DNA of 64,000 nucleotides from Pelobates cultripes (GCA_933207985.1 OW240913.1:354877554-354941553), one strand, 5' to 3'. Shown: positions 35,154 through 46,578, counted from the stretch's first letter. Notes: generated by a model not told the origin, from the letters alone. A program made the numbers and translations.

Positions 35154-35795
35154 TCAGGGCAGGTGAGCGTCCAGGTAAAGAGAGAGCAGAGTGTCCATGA
35201 ACATGATATTTTGCTGTGCTCTAGCCGCCCTCATAAGCGATTCTTTCAGCTGGAATGAAAGTAGGCAGCATATGATGTTTCTGGGTAGGCCATCTCTTAT
35301 GGGCGGCCCCAAAACCCGGTGTTCCCTCTCGATGCCGAAGTCAGGCGAGGCCTCTTCTCTGAGCAAATGGGAGAACAGGCTTGTAAGGAGCTCATGTGGA
35401 GATTTCCCCTTCATCTCAGGCAGGCCCCGGATATGTAAGTTATCCTGACGGCCTCTCTTGTCTAGGTCCTCAATTTGGCGCCAGATGTCGAGGATGATAT
35501 TGCATTGCCTTGCAGCAGCAAGGTCAGTGGCCTGGCGGTGTTGTATCGATTGCAGGCGGTCAACTTCTAGGTCGTCCATCCGTTGCACAAGTGCCGCTAA
35601 AGCATTGCGGACCCCTGTGATTTCCTCCCAGATAATGGACCGGAGCTCGGCCACCATTTCAACCTTGTCACTTCGGGTAAGCATACTCGCGGAGATGGCC
35701 ACCAAGTCAGCAGATATTTGGGTGAGTGCATCCCCAGCCGGGGAGCCCTGTGTCGAGCCCGCCATGCTCACGGAGCCGGGGGAGGATGGCGCCAT
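35154..35795 (-). pseudogene. LINE ORF1-like protein (coiled coil plus RNA-recognition-like core)
   Basis: 213 codons. A Ser/Gly-rich head is followed by a heptad-rich helix (about residues 28-105: VEMVAELRSI, VQRMDDLEVDRLQ) and then IEDLDKRGRQDNLHIRGLPE. That last motif is the hallmark shared by L1/Tx1 ORF1 proteins; compare the same position at 56746. Next come EREHRVLGPP and PRNIICCLLSFQLKE. In the family this protein trimerises through the coiled coil and coats the LINE RNA. The frame ends early after DAHLP, and no ORF2 remains, so the element is dead. Confidence 0.7.
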
Positions 35796-36035
35796 TTTAT
35801 CCTCGTTCCGTATAGGCCCTGCGGCGTGGATAAAAAAAAATAGTCAATGGCACCAGGTTGCTGTCGTGGGTGGGCCATATGTGCAGGCCCTGGGTTGGCT
35901 GCCCGTTTTGTTTTCCCCCATTTATGTGACGGTAAAGGCTGATTTTCGAGGCTGTTGCGGGTTGGTGCCTAGGAGCTCGAGCCACATGCATCCTACTCCA
36001 TCACTAGCCAACCCACGCCCCACCCCCCATCTAAT

Positions 36036-37841
36036 GGTTTTTACATCTATGGCTAGTTAATGTAGCAGATGAGTATGTTGAACGAGTTGTCCAGCAAATT
36101 GCGACCTGAATTTATCGGATGTAAGAAACAAAAGCCACTGTGTCCACATTTCTGTGTTCCTGACAACCTTTCCCGAGGTATTCCTCCACCCATTAAACCA
36201 CTCTACAAGAGGGGGAGTGTGGAGAATCCTCCAATGGACTGGTATCAAGGCTCTGACAGTGAAGATCAACTGACAAAGCTAGTTATCGTATGGAGCATTG
36301 CATCGAAGCAGAAACCTTAAATAGGCAAGTCTTGGGAGGAAATAAGAGACCTTTCACCATACACCTCCCAGACAACATAATGCACCAAAACTCCATGTTC
36401 AATGGGTAGCCCTACCATAAGTGCAGAAAGGTGTCATGGTCCCATTCATAATGCCAGCAATTAAAGTTGGCTGTAGGGCAGTAGAGAGGAAGCCTGGACA
36501 GTACCTAAAAGGTTGACTCTACACTGCTTTCAGCGGTTTGGTGGTTATGGAATAATGGGGAGCTAAAAATATGTTTACTGTCCATCATGGCAACATCACT
36601 AATGGGCTAAATCCACACTCAGCAGTCAGGACCGGGAGTATCAATTCCGGATCTTATATAGGATTCTCAGTAGATTTTTTTTTTCCTGTCCTCCACAGCA
36701 GTTAGGAAGGAGCCTGCTTTAGCAGTCCTAGAGATTTTGTTATGCTCACAGGCCAATATTTTTTGCAGGCCATGCCAGGGTTCAGCCTTTTGTCTCTAAA
36801 GACCCAGTAAACAGCACATATACAAAGATGACTACCGGCTAACCTAATCAATGGCACATGGCAAAGAAGAGGAGCTCATCGCCATAAAATGAGATTATGT
36901 GATGGGTTGAAGCACCTGAAATTCCATGTATGCCAGGATTCATCCTAATGAATGTAAGGAAGGTTTTGAAGGTCAAGTGAACAAGAGGACAAAATGAACA
37001 ACCTTAGCGTGGGCTGTAGGGAATTGCGAAAGTTTCCAAAAAGGCCCCATTATTAATTTTTACAGAGGAACAAGAATATAGAGCCCTGATCCATGTGGGT
37101 GTCCCCACCCAAAATCCATATGTAGCCATCTACCGAGACTTATATTTGAAAAAAAATTTACTTGGAGGAAAAAAAATACAAATATCAGCAGTTTCATTTA
37201 TTTTTTCCCTATCATGGACAAAATTTAAATGGACACTAAGCACCTTCAATACTACAGCTAATTGCAGTCGATATAGCACTAGGAGTCTGTGGCAGTCGTC
37301 CTCTGATATATTATAGTCTATCTTTGCCATCCAAGGCTGGCTGGATTTCCACTCGATAATGCAAATGTGTAATTTCCTAATTAGCCGTGCAGCTGCCGAG
37401 TGGTGAGCTATGGATGCAAAGAGAGCCCCCCGGGTTTTGTTTAAATTGCTGCAAAATGGTTTGACAGAAAACAGAGTTCATAGACTAATGGCACCATCGG
37501 CACTTTAATAAGTGGTAGTGTTTATAGTGCTTCATGTCTCTTTAAATACAAATGTGCAACACACAAAGTATCCAGAGTAACGGGATTTGCTGGGAGAACG
37601 CAGACATTTTTTGATTTCTGGAAATATCATGTCATTGGATTCTTGAGAAGCATTCAAAAGGTATCTTTTAAAGGGCTTTTCTCAACAAATTTCAAAACAT
37701 TTTTTAGGAACTAGGTTGGTTGCCCGTGCAGCAGATTTATTGAAACTGTATAAATAAATGAAAATCATATACAAAACAAAACAGAGGGAAAAAAAGAAAA
37801 AGCAAAGGTGCAAAGTGTCAGAAATTAATCTTAAATCTAAC
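36036..37841. other. TASP1 intron with one repeat fragment
   Basis: Apart from the fragment at 36640-36840 nothing is recognised. The plus-strand open frame at 36069-36320 is not recognisable as a known protein. Confidence 0.4.
36640..36840 (+). repeat. Fragment of the 21.8-kb composite family
   Basis: CCTGTCCTCCACAGCAGTTA, then TTATGCTCACAGGCCAATAT and a TGCCAGGGTTCAGCC block parallel 21930-22080 in the same order. Confidence 0.65.
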
Positions 37842-37948
37842 CTTTTCACTTGATTGTCTCCTTTTTTTTAACTGAATAAAATCGGTTTCCACTTTTTCGG
37901 CCAGTTCCAATTTTCTTTTGTTGCGCTTAAAAGCAGCAAGGCTTAATT
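37842..37948 (-). CDS. TASP1: TASP1 exon with bipartite nuclear localisation signal (human ~190-225)
   Basis: Acceptor TATTTTCTAG and donor GTTAGA bound a 107-bp exon: two bases completing a Lys codon, then 35 codons ending QSSEK in phase 0. The peptide has two basic clusters, KRNKRK and KKRR, about 14 residues apart. This is the known bipartite importin-alpha signal of taspase-1 (human about 197-220) on the flexible loop that precedes the cleavage site. Differences from human are mild, such as Leu for Phe before SLAAF, and EKVETDF for ERVDTDF. The ATG-initiated frame that runs through it from 38042 is only intron read-through; it is not a start. Confidence 0.95.
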
Positions 37949-38154
37949 CTAGAAAATAGAAACAAACCAGGTGTGACAATACTGCTTGGGTAAAGTGATG
38001 AGAACATTGGAGCAAAATTTCACTATTCATTAGATCACACATGCATTGGATTCAAATCACTCTGATGTATATGCAGCGATTAGAACGGTTAACCTCTTTA
38101 GGACAAGTTCCCTGGGTTTGCTTTGACAGGCACTTCTCGCTTTCATTTAGAGCA

Positions 38155-38195
38155 CCAAAACGAGTATGTTTTCCTGGCACTATAGTGGTCCTTTA
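38155..38195. repeat. Fragment of a family A MITE
   Basis: AACGAGTATGTTTTCCTGGC, then the terminal ACTATAGTGGTCCT followed by TTAA; the rest is missing. Confidence 0.65.
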
Positions 38196-38499
38196 AGTTA
38201 AACTTTGCGATTGTATTTGCTTTCATGAAGGGGTGGGAAATGGATCTTTTCCTAGGACGGCAGAAATCCTTGCACCAGATCTGTATACACTCCCTGCAAG
38301 GCACCAGCTCCCCCCTAAGGCAGCCATTCAACTAATTTGAAAAGAATTAAAAAAAATAATAAATTAAAAAAAAAAAAAAAAATCTTCCTGCCCAAAAAAT
38401 TATGCAGTTTACAATACATAAATAACAGTGAAGGCAGAGAGAACTTTAATACAGAAAAGTTGACCATGACACAAAATTAAAAAAAAAATAGAAAAGCAG

Positions 38500-39365
38500 G
38501 AATTCTCTGCCATTTAGGAGTTAAATCACTGTGTTTATGCAGCCCTAAGCACACCTTCATGCATGTGACTCACACAGTCTTCCTAAACACTTCCTGCAAA
38601 GAGTCATCTAATGTTTACACTTCCTTTATTGCACATTCTGTTTAAAGTATAATTTCTCATTTACTGCTCTGTTAATAGCTTGCTAGACCTTGCAGGAGCC
38701 TCCTGTATGTAATTAAAGGACCACTCTAGGCACCCAGACCACTTCAGCTTAATGAAGTGGTCTGGGTGCCAGGTCCTTCTAGGGTTAACCCATTTTTTCA
38801 TAATTATAGCAGTTTCAGAGAAACTGCTATAATTATGAATGGGTTAAGCCTTCCCCCTAATCCTCTAGTGGCTGTCTCATTGACAGCCACTAGAGGCGCT
38901 TGCGTGCTTCTCACTGTGATTTCACAGTGAGAGCACGCCAGCGTCCATAGGAAAGCATTGTAAATGCTTTCCTATGAGACGGCTGAATGCGCGCGCAGCT
39001 CTTGCCGCGCGTGCGCATTCAGCCGGCGGGGCGTAACGGAGGCGGAGAGCCTCCTTCAGCGCTGGAAAAAGGTAAGTTTTTAACCCTTTCCCCCTTCCAG
39101 AGCCGGGCGGGAGGGGGACCCTGAGGGTGGGGGCACCCTCAGGGCACTATAGTGCCAGGAAAACGAGTATGTTTTCCTGGCACTATAGTGGTCCTTTAAA
39201 GTTTTATTTACAGAACAGGAGATATAAACTTTTAAAATAAGTTACATCTCATTGAAAGTGGAACCATTTTGTTTTCATGCAGGCTGTGTGAGTCACAGTC
39301 AGTGGAGGTGTGGGTAGGCTGCATAAACAAAAGTGATTTACCTCCTAAACGTCAAGCTTGTGACA
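38500..39365. mobile_element. Family B foldback MITE split by a family A MITE
   Basis: The left arm GGAGTTAAATCACTGTG, then TATGCAGCCCTAAGCACACC, pairs with GGTGTGGGTAGGCTGCATAA, then AAGTGATTTACCTCC at 39306-39351. The family A element at 38717-39195 fills the middle. A second family B copy is at 610-960. Confidence 0.7.
38717..39195. mobile_element. TTAA MITE, family A, 479 bp, inverted orientation
   Basis: AGGACCACTCTAGGCACCC to CACTATAGTGGTCCT, flanked by TTAA (38713-38716, 39196-39199). Reverse complement of the copy at 30683-31175 and very similar to it throughout. Confidence 0.85.
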
Positions 39366-40129
39366 TGTTGTGAATACCAAGATGCCCTTCTGCACAATAT
39401 GGTATAAGGATTGGCTACTTGAGTATCTGTGGATTTCACCTACATTGAGTAAGCTTGACCAGTCTTCTTTAACCTCTATAATTAAGAAGGTGCTGCCCAA
39501 AGAACTGTTTTATGCATCACACCAGTCTCTGCACAGTAATGATTTATGGGCAAGGAAGGATGTTCTTTATATTTTGTAGCCTCTTTAATATAGATCCCAA
39601 AACAAAATCAGGTCAGGTATCACCATTATACAAAAATGTTTCCTCTTTACACAACGCATAGGCAGTTTCTAATAAAGCATTGCCCATTACAACAATCTGA
39701 AGTGTGACCGATCCATCTCAAAGGGAACCTATAGTCCCAAAAATAAATTTTTAAAGACATTATTTTCATAATCATCTTCACTCCCCTTTTGTATTAAAAA
39801 TGTTAAAGAATGATTACTCATCTCGTTTCCAGCCTTGAGACTCCTCTGCTGCATCTGCCCCCTGCACATTCAAAGATGTCAGCATTCCGGCTAACTTGTT
39901 CCGCAATCTCTTCCAACCCAATGCTTCTCATATACAAGTAATGGATTGGAAACAAGCATCAGAGGCCAAATATTGTGCTCCTCCAATCAAATGCTGCAAT
40001 TAGCAGCATTAGATCCCAGGACTGAGTATCCTTCGGGTTCTAGAGAAGAAAGCACCTCGAGCGGCTGTCGGGGTTAAAATAACAGGACCACTACAATAAC
40101 ATGAAACGGTGTGGGTAACTTTAGTGTTC
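39366..40129. other. TASP1 intron with a possible diverged MITE
   Basis: 39720-40129 contains CCAATGCTTCTC / CATTAGATCC and a terminal AGTGTTCCTTTAA that recall the TTAA MITEs, but no clean ends. Confidence 0.35.
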
Positions 40130-40212
40130 CTTTAACCCCTTAAGGACACATGCATTGGCTGACATGTCATGATTCCCTTTTAATCCATAAGTTTGGTCCT
40201 TAAAGGGTTAAA
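40130..40212. mobile_element. Short palindromic MITE (about 80 bp)
   Basis: TTAACCCCTTAAGGACAC at the left, GTCCTTAAAGGGTTAA at the right; opposite orientation to the 18605 copy. Confidence 0.7.
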
Positions 40213-41465
40213 GATAAACTTATAAGAGATCCATCCAGAACACTACATGACAATGCATGATAATACCAATCACCATTACATAAGACTTGGTAATGGGGTT
40301 ACATGTGCAGAATATTCATCAGACATATTTGTTTTACAAGTCTACCTTCTGGAAAAGGAAATTAATAGTTCATTCCGTCTTCATTATTAAGACAAAATGG
40401 AGTCATAACAAATTACACAAAACTCCAGATGAAAGCACGGATACAAATACCACTCCATTTGGCAAACATTAATCATGATTGCACTTGACAACACATGGAA
40501 CATTTTGAGCAGAGTTAATTATTTTAAAATGCTTAAATGGAAATAGATATGTGAAGGAATTTCAAATCCAAAGATTTCTCGTAATTTACTTAATTGAAAA
40601 CCCATATTTATTTGGCGTTTATGTCAACGTAGGTGGATGTGACACCACAATGAGAAAGCCGTTGGTACACGTTATTGGACAAATTTCAGCAAATACAATT
40701 GAGATTAGGCCTCAGAGCAAAGACTGCATGTTGGCGGTCACTGGGTTTTCATTCATTTGTAAATGTTATTGCTAGAGGACTTCAAACCAGCAGGCGTTAA
40801 AATGAATGTTGAATGTGTGCCAAAGATTAAAGCCAACATTCAGTGAACAAATTTGGCCAAGCATGTGCCATCCCCCCTTTCAAATTATTTCTGTATTTTG
40901 AGTTGTAAATAGCACTTGGAATAAACAATAGAGAATGCTATAACCTGAAAAAAGCTAATAAAATAGCAAATATTTACATATAGCTGTAGGTATCCATGTG
41001 CTACAGTTACCACTATGTGTTCCCTTACTATGCACAGTTGTTAGTTGGAGCTATTGTCTACTCCCTGTTAAATTGTGTAACAGCACTCAAGCATTTTTAT
41101 TAATGTATTATTTATTTGGTGTATGGCTAATTACAGACCATGTTTTTATTTATATATTTAAAATCGGACACATGTAATGGACAATGGCTTAGAACACAAG
41201 TTAACTCCAGCCTATATTCCAAGCCGAATTATGAGGACAAAGCTTCAGTAAAATGGTTTTGCGTCTCTATGTTTGCATTAGGACGGGGGCTTAGAACAAC
41301 CTCCGATTTCTTGCATTGGAATTGCTGGCTATTTCTGATCCGACTAAAATAAATCAAAATTGAACTTAAAATCTTCAAAATAAAAGCCAGGACAACACTA
41401 TACACTACAACATAGCACGATAAAAAAAAAAAGCAGTACTAGTGTTGATCCCTTGTATAGTTTTA

Positions 41466-41542
41466 TCCCCTTAAGGACACAACTTCTGGAATAAAAGGGA
41501 ATCATGACAGAATATTTCCGTCATGTGTCCTTAAGGGGTTAA
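41466..41542. mobile_element. Short palindromic MITE (about 80 bp)
   Basis: CCCCTTAAGGACACAACTTC to CATGTGTCCTTAAGGGG; the centre differs from the other copies (CAGAATATTTCCG). Confidence 0.75.
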
Positions 41543-42348
41543 GCTAATAGTTAACTTATGGTATTCACATTTGGCATTCTAATATGCTTCTAATGTTATA
41601 CAGATCATATTATGAATTTATAGGACAAGTAGAAGGCCTGAAACCAAAATTATTTTTTTAACAAAATTAACGTGTCTTATTGCACTTTTTTGCAAACTTC
41701 TCATTTTAATCCGTGGACAATCCTTTTTACAATCCGTAATTACGCTCTTCCCTAAGGCAACAATAAAAATGAGTAATTTAAACTTGTACACTGGGGGGGG
41801 TGGGAGGGGGAACAATGCAACCAACCACACTATAAAACAAAAATGTCTACTCACTCTATGGTGCATACCAAAAAGCTCCACTTTGAATAACCATCAGTCT
41901 GTGGGTCTCCTTCCATATTACTAAACTTTACACAGAAGAGACTTACATTTACATGTGTTTTACATTTGTATCTTATGAGAAGGTATGGCGTAACAAGCGC
42001 TTTAACATACTTTTCATACCTATGTATTGAGTATACCCAGACAAGGTATGCAGTACACAGATAGAGTCTGTTTTCATTTAGAATCCCCCTTCCTACTTAT
42101 CCACTTCAAATCTATAGGAGAAAGAAATTTTGAAGAAAGAATAGGACAGCAACTTATGGCAGATGCTAAGAAACCATTTCAAAAGAATCGAGGATACGGA
42201 GAGATTGATAGATAGACCAATATCGTGGGTGGGTAAAATCCACAAAGTAAAAATACCATTCTCCCAAGAATTTTCTTTTTTAGTTATTTCTATTAGTTTT
42301 ACCAGAAATGATTAAACCCCACTTCAGAAGGCAATTGTCATAGGTTTA

Positions 42349-42498
42349 GTAGACAGAGCCCAATATGCAATCTACCTCAGTCACATCATGCTCGTTTCAC
42401 CAAAGCAACAAATTAAAGATTTTGCCAATAAAGATGAAGTAAGAGAAGCTGCTCATAAAACTAACTTTCTTCGAAAAGCTCTGTGTAGAGAAAACTAA
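42349..42498 (+). pseudogene. Unidentified coding-like remnant
   Basis: A frame open from 42316 reads KAIVIGLVDRAQYAIYL and ends HKTNFLRKALCREN before a stop at 42496. The KA(I/V)..GL.DRA pattern faintly recalls Penelope-like retroelement proteins, but I cannot identify it. A further coding-like stretch (RNFEERIGQQLMADAKKPF) lies at 42114-42170. Both could be parts of one decayed element or chance. Confidence 0.25.
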
Positions 42499-42649
42499 CC
42501 AGAGGAGGCTCATCACATTGCTATACACTAATGTATGTCCTAATTCTACAGAGTGGGGTAGATTGCATTACACTGACCAATGGAAGGATGAGTTAGGTAA
42601 AGTAGTGAAGGGCACTGAAAGGGAAGCAATAATCTTTTTGCAAAAACGT

Positions 42650-42934
42650 GGCAGCAACGACTATAGTACACATCAGCCACACTACATAAAGTAAAAAGCG
42701 TTACCTGCGCTCCTCCCAAATCCCTATGTATATTTAAACAAATCGAGGTTATTTAGTTTCTCCAATGGCCATGAGAGAGTTTAGCCCACCTGCTATGTCA
42801 AGGCAAACCACCTCCATTTGTTTACATATACATAGGGATTTTGTATTTATTTTTTAAGAGCGCAGGTAACTTTTTTTTCTTTGGTTTTTACTGTATGTAT
42901 TGGGGCTGATGTGTACTATGGTCGTTGCTGTCGC
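42650..42934. mobile_element. Foldback MITE with long inverted ends
   Basis: GCAGCAACGACTATAGTACA then CATCAGCC pairs with GGCTGATGTGTACTATGGTC then GTTGCTG; AGCGTTACCTGCGCTC pairs with GAGCGCAGGTAAC, and ATCCCTATGTATAT with ATATACATAGGGAT. Arms are about 80 bp with small gaps. Confidence 0.75.
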
Positions 42935-43054
42935 CCAATAGTAGTGGAAGTTTGAGCGCCGTACTTGTTTTTTTTGTATTTGTATTCCCTTTTGTATCAC
43001 ACAGCTATGTTACAATGCTGCCGCCCATCCCATGTGCTACTTATTATGGGATAG

Positions 43055-43055
<1 letters not shown>

Positions 43056-43138
<83 letters not shown>
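43056..43138. repeat. (TA)n microsatellite
   Basis: About 41 uninterrupted TA units. Confidence 0.95.
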
Positions 43139-43144
<6 letters not shown>

Positions 43145-43404
43145 CCCCTCTCTGTCTCATTAGAAATATCTTTGCCAGTGTTTGTGACTCCTAAAAAGAT
43201 TGAACATACCCCATTTGCAATACCTTGGGTTGTCAACTTTTGCAAATGGTATGCCATCATGGGGGTAATTCTCATTTCTGGGCTACCATACGGTCTCTAA
43301 GGCAACGTAACCAATCTGGCAAATTTCAATGTGAAAAAACTGAAACACAAGCCTTATATTTGACTCTCTAACTTTAAAAAAAAAAAAAAACTTAAAACCT
43401 GTAA

Positions 43405-45003
43405 ATGAGGGTTACTGTTTAGGGATCAACCGATTATCGGTCTGGCCGATCTTATAGGCTGATATTCGGCAATATCGGTATCGGCCAATTAAGATACCAA
43501 TATTGCCGATCAGGACAGCTGGGCCCATGACAAGCCCAGCAAGCTCGCTCTTACCTTCCCAGCAGCTCCCTTCAGCTCCCCTGTCTAACTCTCTTGAGTC
43601 CAGCAGCCGTCAGAGCGTTGCCACGGGTTACCATGGCAACACTCCGCGCGACACACAGGCCGCGAGAGTTAAGACAGGGGAGCTGAAGGGAGCTACTGGG
43701 AAGGTAAGTAAGAGCTTGCTGGGCCCCCTCTGCACTTTCTATGCCACCGGACCATCAGGGAACACCATATCCCCCCTCCCTGGCCAGGTAACAAGCAGGG
43801 AGAGAGGACTAAAAAAATAATTTTAAAAAGTTAATTTTCTTTTAAAGTTAAAAAATAAAAAAGTCCCCCCCCCCCATTTTACACACACTACAAAAACACA
43901 CACACACACTACACAAACACTGCATTATATACACACACACACACACTGCATCCACTACACACACTACATTTACTAATCAAAAACTCTCAAGGCATCCATT
44001 ACACAAATATATATTCTTGAAAACATAAAAAATTCTGACTGACTTGTATATTTTGTGCATAAAACTTGATAAAAAAAATATAAATAAAAAGATTTGCTTA
44101 GCTCACCTAACTTGAAAACGTGCACACAAAACATCTCACAGTATATGTTTAATTATGTAATTTGAGCCTGGAAACGCTGTTGTTTCACCACAATAATCAT
44201 TTTCATAATCTACATGTTAGCCTTCTCTACTCACAAGTCTAGCACCTGACTTCACCGTAGACATATCAAACTAGCCTGCTTCAGCCTGCGACTCAAATAC
44301 CTTAAGCTTGCATTATATGGTTTTAAAAGTATGTGTTTTGGCTTTGACACGTATACCTAACCTGTTATAGTTTAATATTTTCCAAAACCCGAGGCAAAGC
44401 CAATCGACTGTACTCTATTACACTATTCACAATTTATCACATTGTACTATGCCCTCTCTATATTACAAACAATTGTGCAATTTTCCTTTTAGACATGTAA
44501 TTTTAGATACCTCCTCTGTCACTAAGCAATGTCGTGATCATTGATATCCTGTTTATTATTTCAAGCACAACAAAAATAAAGAATAAAAAAAAAAAAAATT
44601 TGCAAAAAAAATAAATAATAATCATGTTCAGTTAACAGATTTGTGTAGAAATAGTTTTAGTTTTTTTAAATGGTAAGTGTACAACATCAGTAAGTGATCG
44701 GCTATCGGCCTGGAAGTTTACAGATAGTCGGTATCGGCTCTAATAAAAATCAATATCGGTCAATCCCTAGTATGGTTATACTCAGGAGACTTCGCTGAAC
44801 ACAAATATTAGTGTTTCAAAACCATTAAACGTATCACAAGAATTATAGCGGCATTGTAAGTGACGTTTGTGTGTGACAAATGCAAAAAAAACTCACTTTC
44901 CCTGATAATATAATCGTTTTAATACAGGTTACTGTTTTGAAACACTAATATTTGTGTTCAAGGGAATCTCCCGAGTAAAACAGTACCCCCCATGTACAGG
45001 TTT
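43405..45003. mobile_element. Palindromic element split by a TAGGGAT-ended insertion
   Basis: The arm ACTCAGGAGACTTCGCTGAA then CACAAATATTAGTGTTTCAA (44782-44820) is inverted at 44936-44976. The outer arm words CCTGTAAATGAGGGTTACTG (43399-43418) pair with CAGTACCCCCCATGTACAGG at 44981-45000, on the far side of the insertion. Long AT-rich and palindromic DNA continues to about 45530. Confidence 0.6.
43420..44769. mobile_element. Non-autonomous DNA transposon with TAGGGAT ends, 1.35 kb
   Basis: TAGGGATCAACCGATTATCG and CAATATCGGTCAATCCCTA are inverted repeats rich in CGAT/ATCGG. Flanking octamers TTACTGTT and GTATGGTT agree at five of eight positions, fitting an old 8-bp duplication. Inside, 43549-43705 is another hairpin (ACCTTCCCAGCAGCTCCCTT against AAGGGAGCTACTGGGAAGGT). 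No transposase. Confidence 0.6.
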
Positions 45004-45339
45004 TATGGGGTCTTGGAAAGTTACAGGGTTAAATATAGTGCTAGCAAATTAAATTCTCTGGACGTTCTGCCTGGGTTATCACTGGGTTATGAAATATTAC
45101 ATAAAATATACGTAGAATGAATATATATATATTTCTTTTAAGTGCATTTTGATATCAATATACAGTTAGAACGCAATTACATATGTATATTGAATTTTTT
45201 GTATTTTTCATTTTTAACGTATTTATATATTTACATTATATATTTATTATATATTAAATATCATTATACGTGTATTTTAATATATATAATTATATATATT
45301 AATATTAAAATACACTTAGACAGTGTATGTGTGTGTGAT

Positions 45340-45342
45340 TAT

Positions 45343-45379
<37 letters not shown>

Positions 45380-45418
45380 ACACACATACACATACATACA
45401 TATACACACACACACACA
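45340..45418. repeat. (TA)n and (CA)n microsatellite
   Basis: TA tract followed by CACACATACACATACATACA-type units. Confidence 0.85.
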
Positions 45419-45530
45419 ATGCGATCAGGTAAGTGCCTAGGACGGCGTGGACGTGCTACGCCGCCCGCAGGCGTTTAGAGCCGGGTCCCCAAGGACGGCA
45501 TAGCATGAGCGCCGTCCTTAAGGGGTTAAA

Positions 45531-46058
45531 ACCACCATCTAGCCCCCCATGACATGCTAAATATAGCAAAATCTTACTTTTATTCCAGTCTGCTGCTGCT
45601 GGCTCTGCCCCTGATCTGCCGGCTTGACTGACATTATCAGATGTGTTGATTTGAGCCAATCACAATGCTTTCCCATAAGAAAGCATTGAGTTGGCTAAGC
45701 TTGTCAAGGAGGCAGATCAGGGGCAGAGCCAGCACAAGCCAAACACAGCCCTGGGCAATCAGCATCTCCTCATAGAGATACCTTGAATCAATGCATCTCT
45801 ATAAGGAAATTTCTGTGTAATCGTGCAGGGGGTGGAGACACCGAATGGCAGTCACACAGTGCAGCACTGTCCCAGGAAGCACCTCTAGCAGCCATCTAAA
45901 GGGGTGGCTAGTGAAGATATCCCTAGGCTATAATGTAAACATTGCATTTTCTCTGACAAGACAGTGTTTACTGCAAAATGCCTGAAGAGAATGATTAAAC
46001 ACAGCAGAACAAATACAATAAGTGGTAGTTGTCCTGGTGATTATAGTATGCCTTTTAA
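45531..46058. mobile_element. Family C MITE
   Basis: Contains CACAATGCTTTCCCATAAG / GAAAGCATTGAGTTGG, a TCTGCCCCTGATCTGCC / AGATCAGGGGCAGAGCC hairpin and the TTGAATCAATGCATCTC and AGGAAGCACCTCTAG blocks of the 21078 copy. The right end is diverged (TATAGTATGCCTTTTAAC). Confidence 0.65.
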
Positions 46059-46498
46059 CATCTTTTACTGGAGATTCTTGCAACTCCTTGACTCACACAG
46101 GCCTACAGCATAGGCAAACCCAAGAATGGAGGAGGCACAGCTGAGTTTAAGTGCTGTTTTTATTGCAGTTCCAACAGAGTAGCAATGCTGTGGGCTTTTG
46201 CCTTAGTCATGCATACCTTCTCTGTGTGGCCAACACATTTAAATAGGCCCTTACAAAACCACACGCTTCCTTGGTTTTTGGATTTAGCTGATTTCTAACA
46301 AAGGAGACGGCCACAACGGCTAAAATTGCAGATTCATTCCAGGGAAGTATTGCAGAGGACTGGGAATCCCCTTATAGCGACTGCAGTCAGAGCCAGTTTC
46401 CAGGAGGTGAGCTTACCATTTAAAAAATAAATTAAAAAAATTAATAAATAGCATTTATCACACATATCCACCACCATGCAGTGGATTAAAAATACACT

Positions 46499-46578
46499 TT
46501 AACCCCTTAAGGACCAAACTTCTGGAATAAAAGGGAATCATGACATGTCACACATGTCATGTGTCCTTAAGGGGTTAA
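46499..46578. mobile_element. Short palindromic MITE (80 bp)
   Basis: TTAACCCCTTAAGGACC to GTCCTTAAGGGGTTAA with the TGACATGTCACACATGTCA centre; the best-preserved copy in the window. Confidence 0.8.

Larger units (their letters stand above)
33239..36035 (-). mobile_element. L1/Tx1-like LINE remnant, internally deleted
   Basis: Read on the minus strand, it opens with GGGGGGTGGGGCGTGGG (about 36025), has an ORF1 at 35795-35154, lacks any endonuclease or reverse transcriptase, and ends at an AAATAAAGATGG signal near 33245. An LTR-like block sits inside it at 33838-34590. It belongs to a different family from the LINE at 56650. Confidence 0.55.

Noticed and set aside
36069..36320. Plus-strand 83-codon frame with DWYQGSDSEDQL
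   Set aside because: Some protein-like look but no recognisable family, splice sites or neighbouring exon; not enough to call a gene.
37818..38042. Minus-strand 74-codon frame as an independent small gene
   Set aside because: Only 37842-37948 is coding; the rest is intron read-through on both sides of a TASP1 exon.
42925..43275. Frames rich in YIYIYI
   Set aside because: Translation of the TA microsatellite.
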